Assembly (NCBI GenBank): GCA_026197015.1
Contig: JAPHRB010000027.1
Location: 1-24,560, forward strand
Length of the DNA stretch: 24,560 nucleotides
Direction: 5' to 3'
Source of the DNA: Gammaproteobacteria bacterium
GTDB taxonomy: Bacteria; Pseudomonadota; Gammaproteobacteria; SZUA-229
A model generated the notes under the pieces. The model searched no databases and had not been told where the DNA came from. It saw only the letters and a list, made by a program, of their open reading frames with translations. Below, piece by piece: positions 1 through 7,041 of the stretch (its first letter is position 1; each line of letters opens with the position of its first letter). Made by a program: the position numbers and the translations under genes.

Positions 1-1682
1 GCCAGTGATAAAAGTAATACACTGAGTAAAGGATAGAAACCTTTTCTATCATCATGACGGTAGAGTGTGGCAAAGCTAATTAGAATTCCACCACCTATTA
101 AAAGATAACTAAACAGGCTGTTAATACCTTCGAGGTCTTTCGTTAGAAAGTAACCACCGAATGATACTGTCAGAAGCATAATTAAACTTTTAACACGTAC
201 GTTTAAACGGTCAATTAACCAGAGAGAAAAACCAGCCATCAATGGAAAATAAATAAGCTGGTTATCTACATTCATGAACGCAGACATAACATAAGATATT
301 ACGAATAGTAATAAGGTCGTTATAATAATCGGCATTTGCTGTAGAAAAGAATCTGAAACTTCAACTGATGCTGAGTTTTCTACATTACGAGCGTAACTAA
401 ACCAGCGGAATAAATAAGCAGCTTCCAGCAATGAACCAATTAAAATTAGTGTTATCCAGCCAAACAGTTGCTCGCTTGCCAGTAACATTACAAGCTCCCA
501 TTTAGCCCAGAACCCGGGAAAAGGTGGCAGGCCAACCAGAGCTGTCAATAAAACACACAGTAGTATTAGTAAGCCCGGTTGTTTTGCAATGCATGACCAG
601 TCTTTTATATTATTTCGATCAACAATATCTGCAAGCCAGAATAATCCAGCTTTGGCGAAAAGATGATTAATAAACAGTCCGCCAATAATAAGCGGTAAAT
701 GTGCCGTAGCTTCAAGTTGAGATAAGAGAGCTATAGCAAGTGTAAGTAACCCCATCTGGCCAATAGATGAATAACCTAATAATCGTTTAGCATTACCCTG
801 TTTAAGTCCAATGAAATTGGAAATTAGAAAAGTAAAACCGCCTATAAATGCAATGCTGGGTAAATACAGATCCATTAATGGCAGTACTTTATATAACGCA
901 AAAAAGACACCCGCAGATACACCAACAGATATTAACGAAGCTATTCCGCCAGGCGCGGTTTCGTAGACGTCGAGCCCCCAGCCATTTGCCGGATAGGGTT
1001 TAAGTTCGATAAGTAAACTTGTTAATATAAATAGCGTTGCGATAAAGCCAATTGGGCCTTTAATCAGTTGCTGATTAGCAATGATGTCATCTATATTAAG
1101 TGTGCCTGATTGATAATAAATAAAAATGGTGCCGAGCAGAAAAAAGGCGGAAGCGATTGAGGTCGCCATAATGTATTTAAAACCGGCAGCTAGACCGTTT
1201 GCTGTTCGCTCCATACCAATTAGTGCATAGGTCGCTATGGATGTTATTTCGATGAAGATAAACAGATTAAACAGGTCACGTGTCATGACCATGCCATTTA
1301 TGCCCATTACCAGAATAAGGTAGAGTAACAATGCGGCTGCATGTTGTTTTAATCTGCGCAGGTAATGCCATGCACCCAGCAGAGCAGCTGTATTAACAGC
1401 GAGTACGAAAGCGCCTTCAAATAAACCAAAACGCAGATTAATTGAGAAGGGTGGTTTTATTCCCGCGGTTTCGATATCTATTACTGGTGCGCCATTGGTA
1501 ATAGCCAGCAGATTTATACCGGCGATGACACTCATCATTAATAATGTCGCAAAAAATACCAGGATGGCAGAATTATGGTTAACACGGTATATCAGAGGAA
1601 TAAGAAAACCGGCACCGAGTGCAAAAATATATATTCCTAACGGTTGCAGAAAAATATCTATTATATCTGTGATTGCTACCAT
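1..1682 (-). CDS. mnhD: Mrp/Mnh antiporter subunit D (NuoL/M/N-like ion channel subunit), 3' end outside window
   Basis: My own translation of the reverse strand is open from an ATG at 1682 to the window edge, giving at least 560 residues of a very hydrophobic membrane protein. It belongs to the NuoL/M/N-MrpD proton-channel family, which carries ions in Na+(K+)/H+ antiporters. Visible family marks are the TM5 glutamate E145 in a FNLFIFIE context, K228 after IEL, a GYSSIGQMG helix (303-311), INHLFAKAG (338-346, H340 and K344), and LPPFPGFWAKWE with K394. The segment after K228 is atypical: it reads YPANGWGLDVYETAPGG instead of the usual FHxWLPxAYxxAP, and the lysine normally found in the following helix is absent. 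The start overlaps the mnhC stop by 7 bp. At over 560 residues it is longer than the usual ~500 of MrpD. The family is sure; the exact subunit letter is less so. Confidence 0.85.
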   Translation of the reverse strand, partial: MVAITDIIDIFLQPLGIYIFALGAGFLIPLIYRVNHNSAILVFFATLLMMSVIAGINLLAITNGAPVIDIETAGIKPPFSINLRFGLFEGAFVLAVNTAALLGAWHYLRRLKQHAAALLLYLILVMGINGMVMTRDLFNLFIFIEITSIATYALIGMERTANGLAAGFKYIMATSIASAFFLLGTIFIYYQSGTLNIDDIIANQQLIKGPIGFIATLFILTSLLIELKPYPANGWGLDVYETAPGGIASLISVGVSAGVFFALYKVLPLMDLYLPSIAFIGGFTFLISNFIGLKQGNAKRLLGYSSIGQMGLLTLAIALLSQLEATAHLPLIIGGLFINHLFAKAGLFWLADIVDRNNIKDWSCIAKQPGLLILLCVLLTALVGLPPFPGFWAKWELVMLLASEQLFGWITLILIGSLLEAAYLFRWFSYARNVENSASVEVSDSFLQQMPIIITTLLLFVISYVMSAFMNVDNQLIYFPLMAGFSLWLIDRLNVRVKSLIMLLTVSFGGYFLTKDLEGINSLFSYLLIGGGILISFATLYRHDDRKGFYPLLSVLLLSL

Positions 1683-2056
1683 TTAGATTCCGTCAGTTTG
1701 TCAATCATCAGTGTTTTATGAGTTTTATAAATACGTACTGCAAAAGATAACATGACGGCAGTAACACCAAGACCAATTACGATTGCAGTTAAAACCAGTG
1801 CAGATGGAACCGGGTCAACAACAAGATTTGATGCCTCACTCATGAGCACCGCATTATTTATAATCGGCGCGGTTCCACCAGTTACATAACCAATAGAAAC
1901 CATAACCATATGAATACCCGTATCCATCAGTGAGAAACCAATGATTATACGAATTAGATGACGTTGAGTTAACATACCCCATAAGCCAAGTAAAATTAGA
2001 ATAAAGCCACTGCACAGCACAATAAGGGAAATAGGGAAGTTGATTAGTGTATTCAT
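1676..2056 (-). CDS. mnhC: Mrp/Mnh antiporter subunit C (NuoK-like)
   Basis: This 126-residue protein has three predicted membrane helices and belongs to the MrpC/MnhC family, related to NuoK of complex I. It helps form the lateral ion path of the antiporter. Characteristic stretches are GLWGMLTQRHLIRIIIGFSL in the first half and DPVPSALVLTAIVIGLGVTA (about residues 81-100) in the last helix, the family's most conserved part. The length is normal for MrpC. Its ATG overlaps the mnhB stop by 4 bp (ATGA), and its own stop overlaps the mnhD start by 7 bp, so translation of all three is probably coupled. The C-terminus is a short basic/polar tail. Confidence 0.92.
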   Translation of the reverse strand: MNTLINFPISLIVLCSGFILILLGLWGMLTQRHLIRIIIGFSLMDTGIHMVMVSIGYVTGGTAPIINNAVLMSEASNLVVDPVPSALVLTAIVIGLGVTAVMLSFAVRIYKTHKTLMIDKLTESKW

Positions 2057-2802
2057 ACCGGATCATCCTCTTCGTTATTAATTTCTTTACGAAAACGATC
2101 AAGTACGGCGCTCAGCTCAAATCCAACTTTAAGACCAATAAAGGTATAAATAAGCGGTATTGCTCCAGCGCTAAACAAATTTCCATAAGTACCTGAACTT
2201 ATAAAACGGTTGTCTAAAAAACCACCTGCCATCACCATGCCCAGTACACCAATTATTACGTAACTGAATCCCGATAAAGATTCTGTGATAGCAATGAGTA
2301 AACGGCTAATGTGTGATTCAGGTAAAGCAAGTAATAAAAACATAGTGCCCGATGCGATTATTGCGCCTCCCTGAAAACCACCACCAGGGGAAAGGTGACC
2401 GTTTAGGAAAACATACACACCAAATAATATAATCATGGGTAATAACAGTTCGGTTGCCGTTTCAACTATTTCGCTAGATGACTTGTGTATATTGGCTACT
2501 TCTTTAACTGATTTATTTTGTTGCTGGTTATTGTTCTGTTTACCTTTTTTGCGTCGTAATAACAGGCCGACACCTGCAGCTGAAATAAATAGCACAGTGA
2601 CTTCACCTAAGGTATCAAGTCCACGGTAAGTTACAACTACAGCCGTGACAAGATTAGCTGCGCCAATTTCCTGTGGACCATTTTCAACATAATATTGAGC
2701 AAGTTTTGAAAGCGAGGTATTTTCAGTATAATTTGCCACAAGATTAAAAAAGATAATCGCCATCAATCCCAGCATCATAAAAATGAATATTCTTTTTATC
2801 AT
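2053..2802 (-). CDS. mnhB: Mrp/Mnh antiporter subunit B with an N-terminal MrpA/MbhE-like segment
   Basis: This 249-residue membrane protein is a fusion of two antiporter modules. The second half (about 115-240) is a classic MnhB/MrpB domain, with LLPMIILFGVYVFLNGHLSP and GGGFQGG (140-146). The first ~85 residues carry two helices and YRGLDTLGEVTVLFISA (59-75), a signature of the extreme C-terminus of MrpA and of MbhE in membrane-bound hydrogenases. A basic then Q/N-rich linker (84-98) joins the halves. Ordinary MrpB is about 140 residues, so the extra length is explained by the fused segment. It overlaps mnhG upstream and mnhC downstream by 4 bp each. Together with the DUF4040 protein at 3230-3502 it supplies the C-terminal MrpA parts that are not present as one MrpA protein here. 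Confidence 0.9.
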   Translation of the reverse strand: MIKRIFIFMMLGLMAIIFFNLVANYTENTSLSKLAQYYVENGPQEIGAANLVTAVVVTYRGLDTLGEVTVLFISAAGVGLLLRRKKGKQNNNQQQNKSVKEVANIHKSSSEIVETATELLLPMIILFGVYVFLNGHLSPGGGFQGGAIIASGTMFLLLALPESHISRLLIAITESLSGFSYVIIGVLGMVMAGGFLDNRFISSGTYGNLFSAGAIPLIYTFIGLKVGFELSAVLDRFRKEINNEEDDPV

Positions 2803-3203
2803 TTAGTTACTTCTTTGCTAAGGGTGTTTTCTGCGCTGTTATCGTTATTTATGCTTTCATCACTGGTTTCATTTTTGTTATCTTCTGTAAGCTGATCAAT
2901 AACAGTCGAAGGCGTCTCGAATATGCCCGTTGCATGGGCAGCACGTGCCAGTGCATGTGAGGAAACCGGGTTAGTTAACATGACAAAAAATATCAGTATA
3001 ATGAGCTTCAATGACCAGGCAGGATGTAAAAAAGCAAGGCCTATTAACACTAAAATGGTGCCGAGAGTGGTTGCTTTTGTGCCAGTTTGAATGCGGTTAT
3101 ATGTATCAGGCATACGTAACACACCAAGACCTGCTGAGAAGAGAAACAGGCTTCCTGTTATTAATAACAGGTTTCCAAGAATATCGCTGAAAACTAATTG
3201 CAT
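2799..3203 (-). CDS. mnhG: Mrp/Mnh antiporter subunit G
   Basis: The 134-residue product is a three-helix MnhG/MrpG family membrane protein. Residues 1-95 match the family: a first helix ending in GLGVLRMPDTYNRIQTGTKA, then TLGTILVLIGLA, then LIILIFFVMLTNPVSSHALARAA. After the domain there is a hydrophilic, acidic and Asn-rich tail of about 38 residues (from around residue 97) that is not part of the core family and is probably cytoplasmic and disordered. The gene follows the DUF4040 subunit after 26 bp and overlaps mnhB by 4 bp (ATGA). Confidence 0.9.
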   Translation of the reverse strand: MQLVFSDILGNLLLITGSLFLFSAGLGVLRMPDTYNRIQTGTKATTLGTILVLIGLAFLHPAWSLKLIILIFFVMLTNPVSSHALARAAHATGIFETPSTVIDQLTEDNKNETSDESINNDNSAENTLSKEVTK

Positions 3204-3229
3204 CTAAAACATACTCTTTTGAAAGGGCT

Positions 3230-3502
3230 TCATTCTTCTTCCACGCTGCTTGCATTTTTATCTTGGGTTTTACGAATGGCATAGAGAAAAATCATTGTCG
3301 TCAGTCCAGAACCGATAGACGCTTCAGTCATTGCAACATCCGGTGCCGCCAGTACTACATAAACGACAGAAGCAAACAAACTGGCTAAACCGGCACTTAT
3401 AACTGCGCTAAGCATGTTATCAAGTAATACAGCAAGCAAACCACCAACCAGAATACCGCCACAGAGTACGATAGTAAGCAACGTTAAAACGGGAATAGAC
3501 AT
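3230..3502 (-). CDS. Free-standing MrpA C-terminal fragment (DUF4040/MbhD-like subunit)
   Basis: A 90-residue protein with about three membrane helices. The stretch APDVAMTEASIGSGL (53-67) is the hallmark of the DUF4040 domain, which in bacterial seven-gene mrp operons lies inside the C-terminal part of the large MrpA protein and in Pyrococcus Mbh/Mrp-type complexes is a separate small subunit (MbhD). Here it is a separate gene between mnhF (6 bp upstream) and mnhG (26 bp downstream). Its role is presumably structural or ion-path, by analogy with MbhD. The C-terminal tail is short and acidic. Confidence 0.85.
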   Translation of the reverse strand: MSIPVLTLLTIVLCGGILVGGLLAVLLDNMLSAVISAGLASLFASVVYVVLAAPDVAMTEASIGSGLTTMIFLYAIRKTQDKNASSVEEE

Positions 3503-3508
3503 GGAGGT

Positions 3509-3781
3509 TTAAATCCCTTTTTCGAGAAATCGAGCCACGGCGAGTACGCCGAGGAAACTGAGTAGCCCATAAACGAGGGCAACATCAAGATAGATATATC
3601 GCCCCGCCTGATGTGCCAGTAATGTTATAAGAGCGATTGTTACAACGGTTAATAAATCAATCGCAACTACACGGTCAACGGTATCTGGACCAATAACCAG
3701 TCGAATGATACCGAAGACTATGCTGAAAAAAATGAGCACAGCACAAATTATTACAGTTATGTCTGTGAAACTGATAGTCAT
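3509..3781 (-). CDS. mnhF: Mrp/Mnh antiporter subunit F
   Basis: A 90-residue, three-helix membrane protein of the MnhF/MrpF family. The recognisable segment is RLVIGPDTVDRVVAIDLLTV (27-46), corresponding to the R-GPT-xx-DRVVAxD motif of the family, followed by a TM helix and by YLDVALVYGLLSFLGVLAVARFLE at the end. The length equals that of typical MrpF. It starts 6 bp after the mnhE stop and ends 6 bp before the DUF4040 subunit gene, so it lies in the middle of the same transcript. Confidence 0.92.
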   Translation of the reverse strand: MTISFTDITVIICAVLIFFSIVFGIIRLVIGPDTVDRVVAIDLLTVVTIALITLLAHQAGRYIYLDVALVYGLLSFLGVLAVARFLEKGI

Positions 3782-3787
3782 ATAATG

Positions 3788-4297
3788 TTAACCATAAATC
3801 ACTCTCAGTAATTTTTCAAAGCGTCCTGATATTTCTTCAGTGAGCTGCGCCTGATCAGCAGAGTGAATGTTTATGCAATGCACATAAAGATAATCATTAT
3901 TCATATCAACAACCAGTGTGCCGGGAGTTAACGTAATGGTATTTGCCAGAGCAAGCCGACCGATAGGTGATTTAAGTTCGGTTTTTATTTTGATGATACC
4001 CGGTTTGATATTAATACGTGGTGAAAACACAAGAGCCATTACATTAAGATTAGCTTTAACCAGTTCAATAGAAAAAACAGCAAGGTATATAAGGTAATAA
4101 ATAATGACTTTTGGCGACCAGCGGATAACACTGTAAACGCGAGAAAATCGTGAAAATGCTAAGGCTATTGCGGCTGATACCACTACACCTACAATAACCG
4201 TGTTGAATTCCAGCGTATTATTGGCAATCAGCCAGATTATAAGTAATGTTACCCATAGATTAATAAACTGTAGAGGTATGTTTGCGGCGCCAGGCAT
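3788..4297 (-). CDS. mnhE: Mrp/Mnh antiporter subunit E
   Basis: A 169-residue protein of the MnhE/MrpE family and the first gene of the antiporter operon on this strand. Two or three N-terminal helices (about 8-75) are followed by YYLIYLAVFSIELVKANLNV and then a soluble C-terminal domain. That domain carries the family pattern I-x-T-x-L-x-SPIGRLALANTITLTPGTL and then VDMNNDYLYVHCI. The length is normal (about 160). It probably starts at the ATG at 4297, about 40 nt below a transcription start that would fit the FNR-like box at 4372-4385. Confidence 0.92.
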   Translation of the reverse strand: MPGAANIPLQFINLWVTLLIIWLIANNTLEFNTVIVGVVVSAAIALAFSRFSRVYSVIRWSPKVIIYYLIYLAVFSIELVKANLNVMALVFSPRINIKPGIIKIKTELKSPIGRLALANTITLTPGTLVVDMNNDYLYVHCINIHSADQAQLTEEISGRFEKLLRVIYG

Positions 4298-4540
4298 AGA
4301 GCTGTGTGGTTAACCTCATATCAGTTCAAACAAGAGTTACTGCATGCTACAATTTCATGGCTCACCCCATATTGACATGGGTCAAAAATAAAAATTCTAT
4401 AAATGCATTAATTAATAGATTAATTTATATCTATTACTATATAAGTATATTATGTTTATATTACAAATCTGCATATGATTAGTTTTTAATACTATAATCA
4501 ACAGTCAGCGACTTGAACCAACAAATGAGATAATTGAATA
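4298..4540. promoter_or_regulatory. Divergent intergenic region between mnhE and gnd
   Basis: This 243 bp AT-rich region must hold the promoters of both the antiporter operon (leftward) and gnd (rightward). It contains the FNR/CRP-family palindrome at 4372-4385 and an overlapping CCCAT/ATGGG inverted repeat (4366-4370 with 4377-4381). The part from 4400 to 4500 is almost pure A/T, so several -10-like hexamers occur and none can be singled out. A weak GAGAT sits 11-15 nt before the gnd ATG as a ribosome binding site. Confidence 0.6.
4372..4385. promoter_or_regulatory. Candidate FNR/CRP-family operator TTGAC-N4-GTCAA
   Basis: The 14 bp reads ttgacatgggtcaa, a perfect 5-4-5 palindrome of the FNR/ANR/DNR type (consensus TTGAY-N4-RTCAA). 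On the minus strand, a site centred at -41.5 would place a start at 4337 (an A) and a -10 at 4349-4344. That hexamer reads TAGCAT, matching four of six bases including both ends, so it fits a class II activator site for mnhE. On the plus strand the same bases give TTGACA, a possible -35 for gnd with TTCTAT 17 bp downstream. The site is seen; the binding is inferred. Confidence 0.5.
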
Positions 4541-6004
4541 ATGGAAAAAGCAGATATAGGTCTAATTGGACTGGCCGTTATGGGTCAGAATCTCGTTCTG
4601 AATATGGCTGATCACAATTACCGTGTTGCTGTGTTCAATCGTACAACTAGCAAAGTTGATGATTTCATTAATGGGCCTGCAAAAGGAACCAGTATCATCG
4701 GCACTTATAACATTGAAGAGTTAGTAAAATCACTGGTAAAACCACGTAAGGTTATGCTGATGGTAAAAGCAGGTGAGGTGGTTGATCAGTTTATTGAAAT
4801 GTTAGTGCCGTTACTGGAGACCGGTGACGTTATTATTGATGGCGGTAATTCACATTACCCTGACACTACACGACGCACTAAATATCTAAGAGAGAAAGGT
4901 TTACGTTTTATTGGAACGGGTGTTTCTGGTGGTGAGGAAGGGGCACGTTTTGGACCTTCAATTATGCCTGGTGGCGACCCTGAGGCATGGCCTTTGGTGA
5001 AAGATATTTTTCAGGCCGTTTCTGCCAAAGTAGATGGTGAACCCTGTTGCCAATGGGTAGGCCAGGATGGTGCTGGACACTTCGTGAAGATGGTACACAA
5101 TGGTATTGAATATGGCGATATGCAGCTTATTTGTGAAGCTTATACATTGATGGAAAAAGTACTAGGTTTGAGCTGTGACGAGATGCATGAGGTATTCAAG
5201 GAATGGAATAGCGGTGTGCTTGATTCATACCTTATTGATATAACAAAAGACATTCTAGCGGTTAAAGATGAAGATGGTGAGCCGTTATTAGATAAAATTC
5301 TCGATACGGCTGGACAGAAAGGAACAGGTAAATGGACGGCAATTAGCGCTCTTCAACATGGTGTTCCGTTGACATTAATCGGTGAGTCTGTCTTTGCACG
5401 TATTTTATCTTCATTAAAAGATGAACGGGTACGTGCATCTGCAATTCTGGGTCCGGGACCTGTTATTAGTCGAGATTTAAACAAAGTTTCTAACAAAGCG
5501 GATATAATAAATGCACTGCGTGATGCATTGTATGCATCGAAGATTATTTCTTATGCACAGGGTTTTATGTTGATGCGTGAAGCGGCGAAAGAAGAGGGCT
5601 GGGATCTTAATTACGGGGACATTGCACTTATGTGGCGCGGCGGCTGTATTATTCGCAGTGCTTTTCTGGGTAATATAAAAGACGCCTATGACAAAAACCC
5701 TCAGCTGGAAAACCTGACACTTGATTCATTCTTTACTGATGCGCTTAAATCAGCAGAAGAAGGCTGGCGTAAAGCCGTAATACTTGCTGTGGAAAACGCT
5801 ATACCCGTACCTGCATTTTCATCTGCATTATCGTATTTTGATGGTTACAGGAGTGAACGCCTGCCAGCAAACTTATTACAGGCACAGCGTGATTATTTTG
5901 GTGCACACACCTATGAGCGACTAGACAAAAAGCGTGGCGAATTCTTTCACACTGACTGGACCGGGCATGGTGGTGATGTTGCTTCAACAACTTACGAAGT
6001 ATAA
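4541..6004 (+). CDS. gnd: 6-phosphogluconate dehydrogenase, decarboxylating
   Basis: Oxidises 6-phosphogluconate to ribulose 5-phosphate and CO2 with reduction of NADP+, the third step of the oxidative pentose phosphate pathway, in the cytosol. Of the 487 residues, the N-terminal Rossmann part shows GLIGLAVMGQNL (7-18) and the NRT triplet (33-35) typical of NADP specificity. The substrate/catalytic segments are GVSGGEEGARFGPSIMPGG (127-145) and HFVKMVHNGIEYGDMQ, with K183, N187 and E190 at the positions known from the sheep enzyme. The C-terminal tail has FGAHTYER and HTDWTGHGG. The length matches the long, dimeric class (E. coli 468, human 483). The start is the only ATG with the full Rossmann fold. 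It stands apart from zwf, which lies at the right edge of the window on the same strand. Confidence 0.97.
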   Translation: MEKADIGLIGLAVMGQNLVLNMADHNYRVAVFNRTTSKVDDFINGPAKGTSIIGTYNIEELVKSLVKPRKVMLMVKAGEVVDQFIEMLVPLLETGDVIIDGGNSHYPDTTRRTKYLREKGLRFIGTGVSGGEEGARFGPSIMPGGDPEAWPLVKDIFQAVSAKVDGEPCCQWVGQDGAGHFVKMVHNGIEYGDMQLICEAYTLMEKVLGLSCDEMHEVFKEWNSGVLDSYLIDITKDILAVKDEDGEPLLDKILDTAGQKGTGKWTAISALQHGVPLTLIGESVFARILSSLKDERVRASAILGPGPVISRDLNKVSNKADIINALRDALYASKIISYAQGFMLMREAAKEEGWDLNYGDIALMWRGGCIIRSAFLGNIKDAYDKNPQLENLTLDSFFTDALKSAEEGWRKAVILAVENAIPVPAFSSALSYFDGYRSERLPANLLQAQRDYFGAHTYERLDKKRGEFFHTDWTGHGGDVASTTYEV

Positions 6005-6058
6005 CCCGCCAGTAGACTACACTATATGTGAACGGGCAATAAATAATTAAATAAAGGC

Positions 6059-6976
6059 ATGAAAATTAATAAAGACTTTTCATTACACATAGAAGACACT
6101 TCACTTGGTGATGTTTTACCATTACTCAAAGATCTGGCTAATGGGCTCACAAATCATAGTCAATGGATAAAAGTATTACATCGAACACTTATTTGTGACG
6201 AGGTACCTAACGATGAAGATCTGTCTGCAAAAGCACATCATCTTTGCATGTTTGGCAAATGGTATTATGAATTATCAGAGTCTGAGTTTAAAAATGATCC
6301 GTGTTTTATAGAAACAGGTGATTTACATATTCAGGTGCATGATAAAGCGCGTAAATTACTTAAAGAAAAATTATCCGGTAAGCTCATAAGCAGTCAGGAA
6401 TACAATGACTTTACTGATACGGCAAATCATTTTCGCATTGCTGTTCAGAATTTACAGTTCTCATTGATTAGCAAGGTATGCGCAGTTGATCACCTGACGG
6501 GGGTGTGGAATCGGCATGCTATGTCATACATGATAAACAAGGAGCATGAACGTGCTCGCAGAACAGGTAACGGAAATGTAGTCGCCATACTGGACTTTGA
6601 TGATTTTAAAAAAATCAATGACCAACATGGACACCTCGCAGGTGACAGAGTTCTTAAAACGGCGATAAAATTCTTTGTTAAAAATTTACGAAAATACGAT
6701 ATTATTTTTCGCTATGGCGGTGATGAATTTCTATTATTGTTTCCAGACACAAATACTAATTATGCATCTAAACTTCTTAACCGGTTACGACAGAATTTAA
6801 AAAAAATACCTATTAAAATTAACAACACTAATAACATTAATATCAGTGTTTCCATTGGTATGTCAAAAATGGATGGTCAATCTACTTCTGCTGAAGTTAT
6901 TAAGATGGCAGATAATGCACTGTTAGAAGCAAAATCAGAAGGACGTGATTGTGTACGTGTCTGGAACTTAGCATAA
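6059..6976 (+). CDS. dgcZ: CZB-GGDEF protein, zinc-sensing diguanylate cyclase similar to DgcZ
   Basis: Predicted to make c-di-GMP from two GTP under control of zinc. The 305 residues form an N-terminal four-helix CZB (chemoreceptor zinc-binding) domain, about 20-130, and a GGDEF domain, about 140-303. The zinc ligands H33, C63, H90 and H94 have the spacings 30, 27 and 4, identical to those of E. coli DgcZ (H22, C52, H79, H83, from memory). C63 sits in HHLCMFGKWYY, the CZB core. The cyclase site is intact: the metal aspartate in ILDFDDF (D179), YGGDEF (219-224), and an inhibitory RxxD (RKYD, 211-214) five residues before it. There is no signal peptide or membrane helix, so it is cytosolic. 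It begins 54 bp after gnd. The ribosome site AAAGG lies only one base before the ATG, unusually close, and a TAA in frame upstream excludes a nearby earlier start. Related CZB-GGDEF proteins are the alternative identity. Confidence 0.88.
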   Translation: MKINKDFSLHIEDTSLGDVLPLLKDLANGLTNHSQWIKVLHRTLICDEVPNDEDLSAKAHHLCMFGKWYYELSESEFKNDPCFIETGDLHIQVHDKARKLLKEKLSGKLISSQEYNDFTDTANHFRIAVQNLQFSLISKVCAVDHLTGVWNRHAMSYMINKEHERARRTGNGNVVAILDFDDFKKINDQHGHLAGDRVLKTAIKFFVKNLRKYDIIFRYGGDEFLLLFPDTNTNYASKLLNRLRQNLKKIPIKINNTNNINISVSIGMSKMDGQSTSAEVIKMADNALLEAKSEGRDCVRVWNLA

Positions 6977-7019
6977 GTATGTACTAGAAACGTATTAATT
7001 AAATGTTGTAAAAAGCATT

Positions 7020-7041
7020 TTATTTATTAGATTATAAATAA
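7020..7041. terminator. A/T-only stem-loop between convergent genes
   Basis: TTATTTAT (7020-7027) and ATAAATAA (7034-7041) form a perfect 8 bp stem with a 6-nt loop, covering the stop codon of the transporter gene and lying 44 bp after the dgcZ-like stop. There is no G/C pair, so as an intrinsic terminator it is weak. It is the only candidate in this 55 bp convergent gap. Confidence 0.25.

Noticed and set aside
1854..2102. Minus-strand open frame of 82 codons
   Set aside because: It lies across the mnhB/mnhC junction in another frame, with Tyr/Trp/Asn-rich translation unlike any family; both real genes there are certain.
6002..6036. CCCG...CGGG pairing after gnd as a terminator
   Set aside because: Only four pairs with a loop of more than 20 bases and no T-run.
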